Below, one piece after another: positions 51,137 through 60,818 of a DNA stretch of 64,000 nt. This stretch comes from Colwellia polaris (GTDB taxonomy: Bacteria > Pseudomonadota > Gammaproteobacteria > Enterobacterales > Alteromonadaceae): NCBI RefSeq assembly GCF_002104515.1, contig NZ_NBOE01000006.1, positions 186,001 to 250,000 of the forward strand. The letters run 5' to 3'. The first letter of the stretch is position 1; each line of letters begins with the position of its first letter. Made by a program: the position numbers and the translations under genes. The notes under the pieces were generated by a model. The model was not told where the DNA came from. It worked only from the letters and a program-made list of their open reading frames with translations, and did not search any database.

Positions 51137-52618
51137 TTAAGCAGACAATTTATCTACAATGTTGCTAATGTTTTTGATATCGCCAAGACGTAACGCGGTT
51201 AAACTGTTAGCTAATTGGGTTTTAAGTTGTGTGTTACTTCTAAATGTTTGATCAAAAATTGACTCAATACTTAAAAAAGCTTCAACAACTTCGATTACGT
51301 CATTACTTTTTAATTGAGGCATGTTGGCCAATGTACTTGCGATGGGATCAACTATCTCGCTACCTGACTTTAGCGCTTGGCAAATAAATTCAAACCAGCA
51401 AGCTAATGACAAAGCAAGTAATGTTGTTGATCGACCTAGGCGCAAGTTATCTTCGATGGTTGGTAATATTCTCATTTGTATTTTTTGTGAACCATCGAAG
51501 GCTATTTGAGCTAATAAGTGACGAATATTAGGGTTTAAAAAGCGTTGGATAATATCCTTGCTATAAAGCTCGGCATTTAATTCTTTTGGTGGATTAAAAG
51601 AGCCAATAATTTCTTCTGAAGCAAGTTTGCTAATAAACTGATAAAAGCCTTTGTCACTGGTAACGTCAAATACTGTCTCGAAGCCAGCTAGAGACCCTGC
51701 ATAGGCTAACGTTGAGTGTAGGCAGTTCAGCAATCTTAACTTTGCTTTTTCAAAACCTTCAACATCGTCGGTAAATATAACTCCAACAGCTGCCCAGTTT
51801 GGACGCTCACCTTGCCAGTTATTTTCAATAACCCATTGGGTAAACTCTTCTCTTTGAATCGGCCAATTGTCTTGCATACCTATGGCTTTAGATACCGACT
51901 CTATAGTGTAATCTTCGGTTTTAGGTGTAATGCTATCCACCATGGCATTTGGAAAGGCAACATTGTTTTTTATCCAGCTTTTAAGGTTTGCATCAAGTTG
52001 ATTTGCGTAATCTAAAACTGCACGGCGTAACTTGTCACCATTTCCTGAAACGTTGTCACAACTGAGCACATTAAAGGCACTAATACCGTTTAATTGACGA
52101 GTTTTGAGCGCTTCAACAATAAAACCAATCGCGCTAGTAGGAGCGCTTGGGTTTGCTAAATCAAGTTTAATATCGTTATGGTTTAAATCTAAAGAGCCAT
52201 CTGCAGCTAAACAATAGCCTTTTTCGGTAATTGTTAAGGTAACAAGTTTTGTACTAGCTGCAGACATACGCGTAATTACTTCGTGTGTTTGCTCGCTTGC
52301 AACGAGTAGTTCCTTTACGGCACCGATCACTTGATAACTAATATTTTTATCTAAAATTGCCAGAGTATATAAATTATTTTGCTCGGCTAAAACGTCTCGT
52401 GCGGTTGCACTACGAAGTGAAACGCCACAAATACCCCAGTTGCCGCCAGATAAATTTAGTGCATTTTCAGTATAAACCGCTTGATGAGCACGATGAAAAG
52501 CACCAGGACCAAGATGAACAATACCAATTTCAGTATTTTCTCTATCGTATTGCGGAACAGAAACCTCTGTTTTACTGGCAACTTGAGATAAATTTAATTG
52601 ATTTAACGCTAAGTTCAT
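51137..52618 (-). CDS. uxuB: Fructuronate reductase / mannitol dehydrogenase family
   Basis: A 493-residue long-chain polyol dehydrogenase. N-terminal NAD loop IVHLGPGAFHRAHQA; LTITEKGY; CDNVSGNG; NAMVDSITPKT; catalytic Lys region KLRLLNCLHS. UxuB reduces D-fructuronate to D-mannonate with NADH, feeding UxuA. A relative could also act on the unsaturated-uronate-derived keto acid. First gene of the uxuB-lyase operon; a shared operator motif is 491 bp upstream. Confidence 0.88.
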   Translation of the reverse strand: MNLALNQLNLSQVASKTEVSVPQYDRENTEIGIVHLGPGAFHRAHQAVYTENALNLSGGNWGICGVSLRSATARDVLAEQNNLYTLAILDKNISYQVIGAVKELLVASEQTHEVITRMSAASTKLVTLTITEKGYCLAADGSLDLNHNDIKLDLANPSAPTSAIGFIVEALKTRQLNGISAFNVLSCDNVSGNGDKLRRAVLDYANQLDANLKSWIKNNVAFPNAMVDSITPKTEDYTIESVSKAIGMQDNWPIQREEFTQWVIENNWQGERPNWAAVGVIFTDDVEGFEKAKLRLLNCLHSTLAYAGSLAGFETVFDVTSDKGFYQFISKLASEEIIGSFNPPKELNAELYSKDIIQRFLNPNIRHLLAQIAFDGSQKIQMRILPTIEDNLRLGRSTTLLALSLACWFEFICQALKSGSEIVDPIASTLANMPQLKSNDVIEVVEAFLSIESIFDQTFRSNTQLKTQLANSLTALRLGDIKNISNIVDKLSA

Positions 52619-52731
52619 ATCGTTCTCTTGTTTGTATTGCTTTAAGCGATTAGGTGTTAGTTAGTTATAACTGCCACTTTAATGATCAACATATTTATCT
52701 AATTTTCAGAAGCTTTGTTCATCATATAAAT

Positions 52732-52962
52732 AACCTGAACTCTGGATAATGAGTGCTTGAAACTCAAGTGAACCAAAAGCTTAGGTAATAAAGTAAATGC
52801 TATAGCCATGTGAACATCACGAATAGATATCATCAATGCTTCATTTTATGCCATTTCCAAGGCAAAACGTTTATGAATAGCGCGCTATTTATCGACGTTT
52901 TAACGCAGAAAATGGCTTAAAAGGGAGCATTGAGCAAGTGCTGCTTATCCAGAGTTCAGGTT
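52732..52962. mobile_element. MITE with 18-bp terminal inverted repeats and 4-bp target duplication
   Basis: Ends AACCTGAACTCTGGATAA (52732-52749) and its exact complement (52945-52962). Flanks AAAT (52728-52731) and AAAT (52963-52966) are a direct repeat. The interior is palindromic (GCCATTTCC...AAAACGT / ACGTTTTAACGC..AAATGGC). No ORF, so it must be moved in trans. A related half element lies at the end of tmcA. Confidence 0.85.
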
Positions 52963-53109
52963 AAATATTACTTCATTTATAATAAACGAAAAGTAATCGG
53001 CCTTACCAGTTTATTTTTGTGTTATTTGTAACTTGTTATTCTGTATAGCACGGGTGTGTAATTATCTATATAAATTACAATGATTTAGGTTTTGGTTTTA
53101 TGTTTTTAT

Positions 53110-53122
53110 TTGGACTTACCAA
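53110..53122. promoter_or_regulatory. Shared operator motif, uxuB/gntR locus
   Basis: TTGGACTTACCAA, palindromic ends TTGG-N5-CCAA, like FadR-subfamily GntR operators (TTGGT-Nx-ACCAA). The same 12-mer TTGGACTTACCA occurs upstream of the TonB receptor and uxuA. Confidence 0.75.
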
Positions 53123-53393
53123 TGTAGGGCGTTGAAATACAGCCAATCTTAATCAAGTAAAAAGACAAGTAAGTTGTTATCAATAAGCTTTTATCCTGCA
53201 AGCTAAACCAAATATTGCATTATAAATGCGAGAATTTTACTTAGCAGGCCTGCTTAAATAGCTAACAGTAATATGCGATGACGTATATAAAACTGACATT
53301 ATATTCTGTATTATAATTCATCTTTCTAAAACTGGTCATCTACATTCCTATATTGGTCAGTTAGGTGCATTAAATGCAAGTGAATATAATTTT

Positions 53394-54161
53394 ATGAAGT
53401 CATCGCCAGCAAAAGGCCCGCGTTTATATCAACAAGTGGCTGAGAAACTCGTTACTCTCATTGAGACTGAACAATATACGGTTGGTATGCGGTTACCTGC
53501 TGAACGTGATTTAGCGGCAATGTTTACTGTTAGCCGACCCACTATTCGTGAAGCGGTTATAGCACTTGAGTTAGAAGGTTATGTTGAAGTGCGTATGGGC
53601 TCAGGTGTTTACATTATCGAAAGTAACAAAAGAAAAAGCCGCTTTTCAGATAAAGATGTTGGCCCCTTTGAACTAACTGAAGCTAGAGCATTATTTGAAG
53701 GTGAAGCCGCTGCACTTGCTGCTACTATGATAACAGATGAACAATTAGCCCAGCTTGCACAAACGCTTGACGAGATGGCAAGTGAAAACAAGCGTGACTT
53801 AGATAGTCATGAAGCTGCTGACAAAAGATTTCACATGATTATTGCAACAGCGACTAACAATAGTGCCATAAGTACTGTTATTGAAGGGCTGTGGGATGAG
53901 CGAGACAGTTCAGCATTAACCAAGCGCATGTATCAAACTGTGCGAGAGAGTGGTGTTAAACCTTCTGTTGATGAACACAGAGCAATATATGAAGCTCTAA
54001 AATCACGTGATGCTAAAGCGGCTCGAACTTTAATGCGCGAACATTTAATGCGAGTTATCGATGGTATTTTACAAGCGACAGAGGTTGAAGCTGTAGAGGC
54101 GGCTCGAAAACAAGTGATTAAAAGCCGAGAAAGATTGAGTAAAACAAGAGGGCTGATTTAA
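53394..54161 (+). CDS. GntR-family regulator, FadR/UxuR subfamily
   Basis: 255 residues. N-terminal winged HTH LYQQVAEKLVTLIE, MRLPAERDLAAMFTVSRPTIREAVIALELEGYVEVR type segment (53481-53591); C-terminal FCD ligand domain with metal-type His/Asp residues (EAADKRFHMIIATATNN, DEHRAIYEALKSRD, LMREHLMRVI). Relatives (UxuR, ExuR) are released from DNA by uronates or aldonates. Probable repressor of this locus through the TTGGACTTACCA sites. Confidence 0.92.
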   Translation: MKSSPAKGPRLYQQVAEKLVTLIETEQYTVGMRLPAERDLAAMFTVSRPTIREAVIALELEGYVEVRMGSGVYIIESNKRKSRFSDKDVGPFELTEARALFEGEAAALAATMITDEQLAQLAQTLDEMASENKRDLDSHEAADKRFHMIIATATNNSAISTVIEGLWDERDSSALTKRMYQTVRESGVKPSVDEHRAIYEALKSRDAKAARTLMREHLMRVIDGILQATEVEAVEAARKQVIKSRERLSKTRGLI

Positions 54162-54281
54162 ACGCGTTAGCAAATCTAAGCTGAAATCTAAACACATACT
54201 CCGCTTCTTTACTTCAATTAATCAGCATCGTTAGATAAAAACTAGCGGTGTTGAGTTCCTACTTAAGAAAAACCAAACTGA

Positions 54282-54311
54282 TCAAAGTCAAAGTCAAAGT
54301 CAAAGTCAAAG
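54282..54311. repeat. Hexanucleotide repeat (TCAAAG) x5
   Basis: Five perfect tandem copies in the space between gntR and the TonB receptor gene. Confidence 0.95.
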
Positions 54312-54373
54312 CTCCATGCCTCAACGCTAATCGTTTTAATTCCCAATAGTGCAATTAGCTAATTACTATTGAT

Positions 54374-54414
54374 AAAAAAAGCCATCAACCAGTACAGAGA
54401 CTCGTTAATGGCTT
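54374..54414 (-). terminator. Terminator of the TonB receptor gene
   Basis: Minus strand AAGCCAT, 21-nt loop region, ATGGCTTTTTTT; T run on the minus strand, about 100 bp past the stop. Confidence 0.65.
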
Positions 54415-54476
54415 ATTTAGACTGGCTTGCTTTAACGTTATAAAACAACAAACGTTAGCGCTATACTCCTAAACTT

Positions 54477-54512
54477 GGCGCTGATATTAAACAATACAGC
54501 GCCATTTTTTTT
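54477..54512 (+). terminator. Terminator facing gntR transcription
   Basis: GGCGCTG / CAGCGCC stem followed by A and eight T on the plus strand; stops readthrough from gntR into the receptor gene. Confidence 0.75.
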
Positions 54513-54515
54513 CGT

Positions 54516-57500
54516 TTAGAATCTGTAGCTAGCACCAAAAGTAATACGACGGTCAGTAATACCTTGAGCACAAAGCATTGCGCCTTCATTAACACAAGAT
54601 TGTGTAATGTCTGACTCTGTTAAGTTAACAGCTTCAAGACCAAGGTTTAAGTTTTCATTCACGTCATAGCTAATACTCGCGTTAAGCTGACCCCTGTCGT
54701 GTGTAACAACAGGGAAACCTAATGTAGAGTTCAAGCTAGCACCAGCAGCAGTATCTTCTGTGCGGAACGCTTCACGCCATGTGTAACGTAATCTAGCAGA
54801 AAGACCATACTTTTCGTAGTAAACAGCAACGTTGTAAGCATTTTCTGAAAAGTCTAATAGACCTCGGTCAGATGTTACATCAACAAATTGTGCACTATCA
54901 TAAACGCCGTTAATTGCGTTAAAGATATCGGTACCACGTGTTGCAGAAGTGTAGAAAGCCGAACCACCGCTATATTCTTGAATTGTGTAGTTAGCAACAA
55001 TACCAAAACCAGATGCCCAACCTAAGTCTTCTTCAAAGCTTGAAAGGTCATACTGAACCGCCATCTCAATACCTTTTTGCGTAGTGGTTGCTGAATCATT
55101 TAATTTAGTTTCAACATCAACACACAAACCAGTAGTGTTTGGATCGCCTATCGCGTTTGGCTGAACAGCTGGGTTATAAATACCACCACCGGCACAAGTA
55201 GGACCTGCTTCACGCCAGCCATTTGCTTGAATAATCGCACTTTCTAATTTAGTCACAAATAAGTTCGAACGCTCTTTATTGAAATAACCAATACTTACCA
55301 CAGCAGCTTCAGCAAAATACCATTCAGCAGAAAGGTCAAATGATGTTACTTCTTCAGGCTCTAAAGCGGCATTACCGATCTCTACTGATTGGTTTTCGTT
55401 AGTACCGAATGATACTGAAGTATTTAAATCACCAAAGTTAGGGCGAAGAATGTCTTTACCCCAACCTAAACGAAGTACTACATCATCATGCACATCTGCA
55501 ACTAAGTTTAAACGAGGTAGCGTGTAGCTATAATCACCTTTGTTTGACGTTGGGATTACATCGCCATTAACAACGCTGTTAGCACGTGACTCAATATCGG
55601 TAGAGATATGACGTACACCAATGTTACCGCGGATCATTTCATATTCGAAGTTTGCTTGTGCATATAAAGCATGCGTTTTTTCTTCAATACTAAATGCTGC
55701 TGTATCTGAAGGAGTAAGATCTGAGAAGTCTTGATTACCGCCATGAGCAACTAATGCTGCTTCCAAAGTAGCGAGTACGCCGTCAGGGTCGTTGAAAGCT
55801 AGATCAGGATTTACAATTAAAAAGTTACGCATTGCTAACTCTCTGCCATCGGCATCACCAAAGTGATCAGGGCCAGCAATAAGTAAATCGGCGAACAAAG
55901 AACCGTTAGGACTATCAACCATTTTACTGAAGCCACCAATGCGATCTGATATTGAAACAGAATCATGCTTGGTTACGTTATAACGGTAACCAACGTCAAC
56001 AGATGTAACAATACTATCATCTACATAATAAGTAGAGTCGATACGAAAAGCATCTTCAGAGTTTTCTGTTGTGCTACGGCTAATATCTACTTGGTCAAGT
56101 ACGACATTATTAGGGTCTAATAAATTAGCAACCGTTGGTGCAAATGGTGAAGCAAAGTCGATACCAAAAGCTAATGAACCACCCGTTAAGTCATAAATAA
56201 ATGGCACACTGTTATCGTTACTTGAACCATCGAGTGGTGTTAATGGGTTAGGGTTAATAAAGTTTAACTGGGTATTTAAAGATGGTGTTTCAGTATCAGA
56301 GCTTGCCGTTGAAAGCTCAGCGCTGATAAATAGGTTATCACCTTGCCATTCACCGCCTAGTCTAAATACTTGTGTATCTGTTACACGTGCACCAGTATCA
56401 CTGTTAAAACGTAGGTTTGGATCATCATCATCAACAGAGTTTATTGGCTGAATTGTGCCTCGAGATGCTGCTTGAATGCTGCCTAAGTCAACACCATCAA
56501 GTGAACCAAAGTCAATCGTTTCAAACTGACTAGGTAAAGTGTAGTTAAGTACACTACTTACACCTGATGCTTGAACACGTGTACTTTCTTGACGACGCTC
56601 TTGATCAGTAATAATAGCATCGAAGAAGAACTTCATGTTGTCGTTAGGAGCGAATTCAAAAGTGGTTGCAATGTTAGTTGTTTCATATTCGAAATTTTCT
56701 AATTCTTGGTTTAAGAATTGGATACCAAGAAAGTCATAATCTTGTGCAACTGGTCTTTTGGTTGCTTGATCTTCAACTACAGCTTCACCGTCGCTGTTGT
56801 AGCGAGTTACGTCAGCATTTCTATTTTCAACAAGGCTACCGTCGCGGTCAACACGAGGGCGGAATGACGTGGCTTCTTGTTTAGTGTAACTACCACTAAT
56901 GACAAAACCAAATTTACCTGAATCAAGCTCCCAGTTATCACCGTAAGCACCAGATATTCTTGGTTGAACGCCATCAGTTGTTAAACTACTGTCTTCACCT
57001 TGTACACGAATAGAGCCTAATGTTTCTGATAACTCTAGTGGACGAATTGTACGTAAGTTTACTGTACCACCAACCGAGCCTTCAGTCGTTTTAGCTTCAG
57101 GGGATTTTGTTATTTCAACACCAGCAATAATCGCTGCAGAAAGATCTTCAAAATTCATTCCGCTACGACCAGCACCTGAGCCTACCGTTGATGCACCATT
57201 AATTTCAACGCGGTTAGAGTTACTACCACGAATTTGAACACCGGTACCAATACCTGCTGTTCTTGTAATTTGAATACCGGTTACGTTCTCAAGAACCTCT
57301 GCAAGGTTTTGGTCAGGTAATTTACCAATATCAGTTGCCATAATAATTTCGACAAGGTTAGCTGTATCACGTTTTTCTGCAAGCGCGCTTGTCAGTGAAC
57401 TACGCATGCCGGTCACTTGAATTACTTCAACTGATTTTTTAGCTTGTGCTTCAGCTTCTGTTTCTTGTGCAGCAACTGATGCTGCAAAAGTCAGCGAGGT

Positions 57501-57545
57501 AGCTGAAAGAACCGCTAAGGTTATTTTAGATAATTGTTGTCTCAT
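54516..57545 (-). CDS. TonB-dependent receptor, oligosaccharide-uptake type
   Basis: 1009 residues from ATG 57545 (SD CAGGGGAAA); the frame extends upstream to 57602 without a signal peptide. Signal peptide ...FAASVAAQ. The TonB-box-like VEVIQVTGMRSSL is followed by a plug domain (PDQNLAEVLENVTGIQITR, GVQIRGSNSNRVEINGA, GVEITKSPEAKTTEGSVGGTVNLRT type block in 57040-57150) and a 22-stranded barrel ending in ITFGASYRF with terminal Phe. This VTGMRSSL.. class is typical of Alteromonadales glycan receptors. It would import oligouronides cut outside the cell; the exact ligand is unknown. Confidence 0.92.
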   Translation of the reverse strand: MRQQLSKITLAVLSATSLTFAASVAAQETEAEAQAKKSVEVIQVTGMRSSLTSALAEKRDTANLVEIIMATDIGKLPDQNLAEVLENVTGIQITRTAGIGTGVQIRGSNSNRVEINGASTVGSGAGRSGMNFEDLSAAIIAGVEITKSPEAKTTEGSVGGTVNLRTIRPLELSETLGSIRVQGEDSSLTTDGVQPRISGAYGDNWELDSGKFGFVISGSYTKQEATSFRPRVDRDGSLVENRNADVTRYNSDGEAVVEDQATKRPVAQDYDFLGIQFLNQELENFEYETTNIATTFEFAPNDNMKFFFDAIITDQERRQESTRVQASGVSSVLNYTLPSQFETIDFGSLDGVDLGSIQAASRGTIQPINSVDDDDPNLRFNSDTGARVTDTQVFRLGGEWQGDNLFISAELSTASSDTETPSLNTQLNFINPNPLTPLDGSSNDNSVPFIYDLTGGSLAFGIDFASPFAPTVANLLDPNNVVLDQVDISRSTTENSEDAFRIDSTYYVDDSIVTSVDVGYRYNVTKHDSVSISDRIGGFSKMVDSPNGSLFADLLIAGPDHFGDADGRELAMRNFLIVNPDLAFNDPDGVLATLEAALVAHGGNQDFSDLTPSDTAAFSIEEKTHALYAQANFEYEMIRGNIGVRHISTDIESRANSVVNGDVIPTSNKGDYSYTLPRLNLVADVHDDVVLRLGWGKDILRPNFGDLNTSVSFGTNENQSVEIGNAALEPEEVTSFDLSAEWYFAEAAVVSIGYFNKERSNLFVTKLESAIIQANGWREAGPTCAGGGIYNPAVQPNAIGDPNTTGLCVDVETKLNDSATTTQKGIEMAVQYDLSSFEEDLGWASGFGIVANYTIQEYSGGSAFYTSATRGTDIFNAINGVYDSAQFVDVTSDRGLLDFSENAYNVAVYYEKYGLSARLRYTWREAFRTEDTAAGASLNSTLGFPVVTHDRGQLNASISYDVNENLNLGLEAVNLTESDITQSCVNEGAMLCAQGITDRRITFGASYRF

Positions 57546-57752
57546 AGATTTCCCCTGTGTAGTTTTTTTGAAAATTATTTTTGCAAACATCTCAAAAGCC
57601 ACATCTTTAGTTAATTAAAGTCGTCCCCTAGAATTGCAAACTCCCTGAAAGTAAAAATATCAAGTACTCAAAAAGAATTAGCATAGATAGTTACAATAAA
57701 AGCAGCAAAGGCCAATCTTTTGGTTATACAAAAAAGTTAAAAAATTAACTGT

Positions 57753-57765
57753 TTGGACTTACCAG
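57753..57765. promoter_or_regulatory. Shared operator motif, TonB receptor locus
   Basis: TTGGACTTACCAG, 208 bp upstream of the receptor start; 12 of 13 bases identical to the other two copies. Confidence 0.7.
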
Positions 57766-57988
57766 TTGGTAGGTTTATTATTACCGCTTGGTTATTTTGT
57801 TATTTTAGGTTTTTTTAAGTTATTGTATTTATGTGTTTTGTTTGGTGGCTGTTTACCTTTTACAAATAACGCATGTGTTTTTGTAAGTTATCTATTTATT
57901 CCATTGTTATACTAATTGTTATTTTCCATATATTTTATTGGTCTAAAAAACAATCGAATTTGGTGTTTTGTTTAACCAGTAATATAAA

Positions 57989-58000
57989 TTGGTTGACCAA
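57989..58000. promoter_or_regulatory. UxuR/ExuR-type palindrome upstream of transporter
   Basis: TTGGTTGACCAA, perfect TTGGT/ACCAA arms with a 2-bp centre. Confidence 0.6.
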
Positions 58001-58376
58001 GTGGGTATATATCAATAGTCTTGGGTAAATAATTATTGAACAGCATGAAACGCTTCTTTCGAGGCTTTAGCTTTGAAGACTGTAAGTCGTATGTTGAGTT
58101 CGATGTGATGATATATAGGGTGTGCTATTTAATTATTTATATAGATACGCTCATTCATTTAATTGCGTTAATGGCTCAATAAATAATACTTAACTTATAA
58201 AAAACTAAGATGGGCTTTTTTAAGCTGACTAGGTGTTATGAATAAATATGTTCTGATGTGTAAATAAATATCCCGTCAGTATTTATCAGTAACTACAAGT
58301 TAATGGGCTTACATGAAATTAAATGCCTTAATGAATATGCCCTTTAATTCACTCTAACTTTAGGTAAAGACTCAAC

Positions 58377-59618
58377 ATGAATAATATGAAAACTTTTTTT
58401 AAGTCGTTATTGCCGGGAATATTTTTGTTCGGTTTTACTGTTGGCACTGGCAGTGTTACCGCTATGGCTAAAGCAGGTGCAGATTATGGTATGTCATTGT
58501 TGTGGACCATCTTTATCTCTTGTGTAATTACTTACTTTTTAATTAACTTATTTGGCAAGTTTACTTTAGTAACCGGTTTAACAGCATTGCAGTCTTTTAA
58601 AAAGCACATTCATCCTGGCGTTGCTATATTTTTTATCGTTGCACTTACCACGCAAATTTGCGGTAGCGTTATTGGAGTGATGGGAATACTAGCCGATGTT
58701 TGCTATGAGTGGTCAAAGAGCTTTATTGATGGTGGCATTTCAGCCGTGTATTTCGCATTATTCTTTATTGCCTTTGTTTATATTATTTTCTTGATTGGTA
58801 AGACAGAGGTCTTTGAAAAAGTATTGGCGATTTTTGTCGCTATAATGTCCGTCTGTTTTTTAATAAATTTTTTCATTTTAATGCCTCCTGCAATTGAAAT
58901 ATTAAATGGTATGGTACCAAACGTTCCTGACACGGGAGCAGATAAAAGTTCTTTTTTAGTTATTGCATCAATGGTTGGTACGACTGTGTTTTCTGGCTTG
59001 TTTATATTAAGAACCATCTTAGTGAAAGAAGCGGGCTGGACGATGGCTGACTTAAAAACTCAAAATAGGGATGCTTTGTTTTCTGCCTTTCTTATGTTTA
59101 TTGTAAGTACGTCAATCATGGCAGCAGCGGCAGGCTCATTATTTGTAAAAGGCATAACGTTAACCAACGTAACACAAATGATTTATTTATTAGAGCCTTT
59201 AGCAGGCGCAGCTGCCGTAGCCATATTTACTATTGGCCTTATAGCCGCTGGCGTATCATCTCAGTTTCCTAACGTGGCATTATTACCTTGGTTATTAGAT
59301 GACTTTCATCAACGTAAACCTAATTTAAAGCGTACGAGTTACCGTGTTATTGCCTTAGTTATTTCTTGCTTAGGTTTAATTGTGCCTATTTTTAGTGTTA
59401 AGCCGATTGCCGTTATGGTGAGTTCTCAGGCTTTTGGCGCTTTATTATTACCTGCAACTGTGGGATGTATTTTTTATATTGGTAATAAGAGCTCACTGAT
59501 GGGAACGTATAGATTTTCAACGGTAACCAACATTATACTTTCGCTGATATTCGTTTTTGCTATCGTTATGAGTTATATGAGCTTCAACGGTATTATGTCT
59601 ACCTTACAAGCACTTTAG
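58377..59618 (+). CDS. Nramp-superfamily transporter lacking the canonical metal-binding motifs
   Basis: 413 residues, about 11 helices. The fold is recognisable from helix 1 (GIFLFGFTVGTGSVTAMAKA, then GADYGMSLLW, the match to GASFGYQLLW of MntH) and the later IGLIAAGVSSQ. However, helix 1 has TVGTGS where metal transporters have DPGN, and helix 6 has VGTTVFSG where they have the ATVMPH-type motif. So the Asp, Asn and Met metal ligands are missing. Likely carries something other than Mn2+/Fe2+, possibly a uronate or related sugar acid, given its position beside ManA, UxuA and a UxuR-like site. That substrate is only inference. Confidence 0.8.
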   Translation: MNNMKTFFKSLLPGIFLFGFTVGTGSVTAMAKAGADYGMSLLWTIFISCVITYFLINLFGKFTLVTGLTALQSFKKHIHPGVAIFFIVALTTQICGSVIGVMGILADVCYEWSKSFIDGGISAVYFALFFIAFVYIIFLIGKTEVFEKVLAIFVAIMSVCFLINFFILMPPAIEILNGMVPNVPDTGADKSSFLVIASMVGTTVFSGLFILRTILVKEAGWTMADLKTQNRDALFSAFLMFIVSTSIMAAAAGSLFVKGITLTNVTQMIYLLEPLAGAAAVAIFTIGLIAAGVSSQFPNVALLPWLLDDFHQRKPNLKRTSYRVIALVISCLGLIVPIFSVKPIAVMVSSQAFGALLLPATVGCIFYIGNKSSLMGTYRFSTVTNIILSLIFVFAIVMSYMSFNGIMSTLQAL

Positions 59619-59629
59619 TATGTGAAACG

Positions 59630-59655
59630 GGCTAGTCACTTAGTGTTAGCCTTTT
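59630..59655 (+). terminator. Possible terminator after the Nramp-like gene
   Basis: GGCTA-GT-CAC / GTG-T-TAGCC stem and TTTT. Moderate strength; readthrough to the isomerase gene is plausible. Confidence 0.45.
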
Positions 59656-59741
59656 AAAATGAAATCTTCAGTACTTGTTTTATCTTCTTCTTTATATGTT
59701 TTGACAAGTGCTTTATGTAAAATTTTACTGGAATATTAACA

Positions 59742-60818
59742 ATGAATAAAATAATTAAATTTAATGCGAATCGCGTTTGGCGTACTTATCAAGGCGGCAT
59801 GCTACTTGATACGATTGAAGGTAAAGAGTCACCACAAGACACTAGTTTTCCTGAAGACTGGATAGGCTCAACTGTTGAAGCGCGTAACGTTGGCCGTGAA
59901 CATATTTCAGAAGGTTTAGCTATGGTCGATAATGAAGAAGGGCAGTCAGTGCCATTTCGTGATTTATTACAAGAGAACCAAGCTTACTTCTTAGGGAGTC
60001 ATGGTGATAATATGCGTACACTAGATGATATTCCGCTGGTTAAATATCTTGATAGTTCAACACGCCTTCATTTTCAAGCCCACCCAACACGAGAGTTTGC
60101 GCAAGAGCGATTAGGTATGCCACGCGGTAAAACTGAAGCTTATGTGATCCTTGAAACACGAGAAGATATCGCTGATCCCTATATATATGCAGGTTTTCAG
60201 CGTTCGCCAAGTCGCGAGCAATTAAAAACCTGGATAGAAACGCAAGATATAGCTTCAATAGAAAGTTGTTTTGATCGCATACCTGTTAAGCCAGGTGATG
60301 TGTTTTTATTACCTGGAGGACGTCCTCACGCATTAGGCGAGGGGATACTTATGCTAGAAATTATGGAGCCTTCTGATCTTGCTGTAAGGTTCGAATTTGA
60401 ACGCTGTGGTTATGTTATACCAGAACAAGCAAGATTTATGGGCAGGGATATTGAAACCGCATTAGACGTCTTTAATTTCGAGCCCGTTCCGCCTGAAAAA
60501 ATAGATGCAGAGTTTCGTTGCATACCTAAAGTGCTAATTTCAGACGAGCATGATAATAGTCTTGAAGAGCTTATAGGTGCTGAGGATACAACATGTTTTA
60601 CTGTTAAACGTGCATCAGTTTCAAAAAGCTTTAAGCGCAATGAGCATGAATTTTTCTATGGTATTGTGACCGAGGGCTCAGGCACATTCATTATTAATGG
60701 TGAGGTCACCGAGCTTAAACGCTGGGATCGATTTTTCTGCCCTGCAGGCGTTTCCGAGTTCGAGTATCAAACGGATTCAGGTATGTCTGTTCTCGAATGT
60801 TACCCTGGAAATAGCTAA
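59742..60818 (+). CDS. Class I mannose-6-phosphate isomerase-type cupin enzyme
   Basis: 358 residues. Zinc-site pieces: LHFQAHPTREF (Gln, His), RGKTEAYVIL (Glu) and LLPGGRPHALGEGILMLEIMEPSDLAVRFE (His, Arg). It would interconvert mannose-6-P and fructose-6-P, or isomerise another hexose/uronate in this locus. Longer than small bacterial ManA, and the C-terminal cupin half is intact. Follows the transporter with a 123-bp gap. Confidence 0.82.
   Translation: MNKIIKFNANRVWRTYQGGMLLDTIEGKESPQDTSFPEDWIGSTVEARNVGREHISEGLAMVDNEEGQSVPFRDLLQENQAYFLGSHGDNMRTLDDIPLVKYLDSSTRLHFQAHPTREFAQERLGMPRGKTEAYVILETREDIADPYIYAGFQRSPSREQLKTWIETQDIASIESCFDRIPVKPGDVFLLPGGRPHALGEGILMLEIMEPSDLAVRFEFERCGYVIPEQARFMGRDIETALDVFNFEPVPPEKIDAEFRCIPKVLISDEHDNSLEELIGAEDTTCFTVKRASVSKSFKRNEHEFFYGIVTEGSGTFIINGEVTELKRWDRFFCPAGVSEFEYQTDSGMSVLECYPGNS

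Larger units (their letters stand above)
52619..53393. promoter_or_regulatory. Divergent control region uxuB / gntR with MITE
   Basis: 775 bp holding a 231-bp MITE (52732-52962) and a TTGGACTTACCAA palindrome (53110-53122). Just before the regulator are two near repeats, CTGGTCA (53332-53338) and TTGGTCAG (53353-53360), that may be further half-sites. Confidence 0.6.
57546..58376. promoter_or_regulatory. Divergent control region TonB receptor / Nramp-like transporter
   Basis: 830 bp, AT-rich. Contains TTGGACTTACCAG (57753-57765) followed by TTGGTAGG, and the palindrome TTGGTTGACCAA (57989-58000), which fits the UxuR/ExuR form TTGGT-N2-ACCAA. No ORF seen. Confidence 0.6.
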
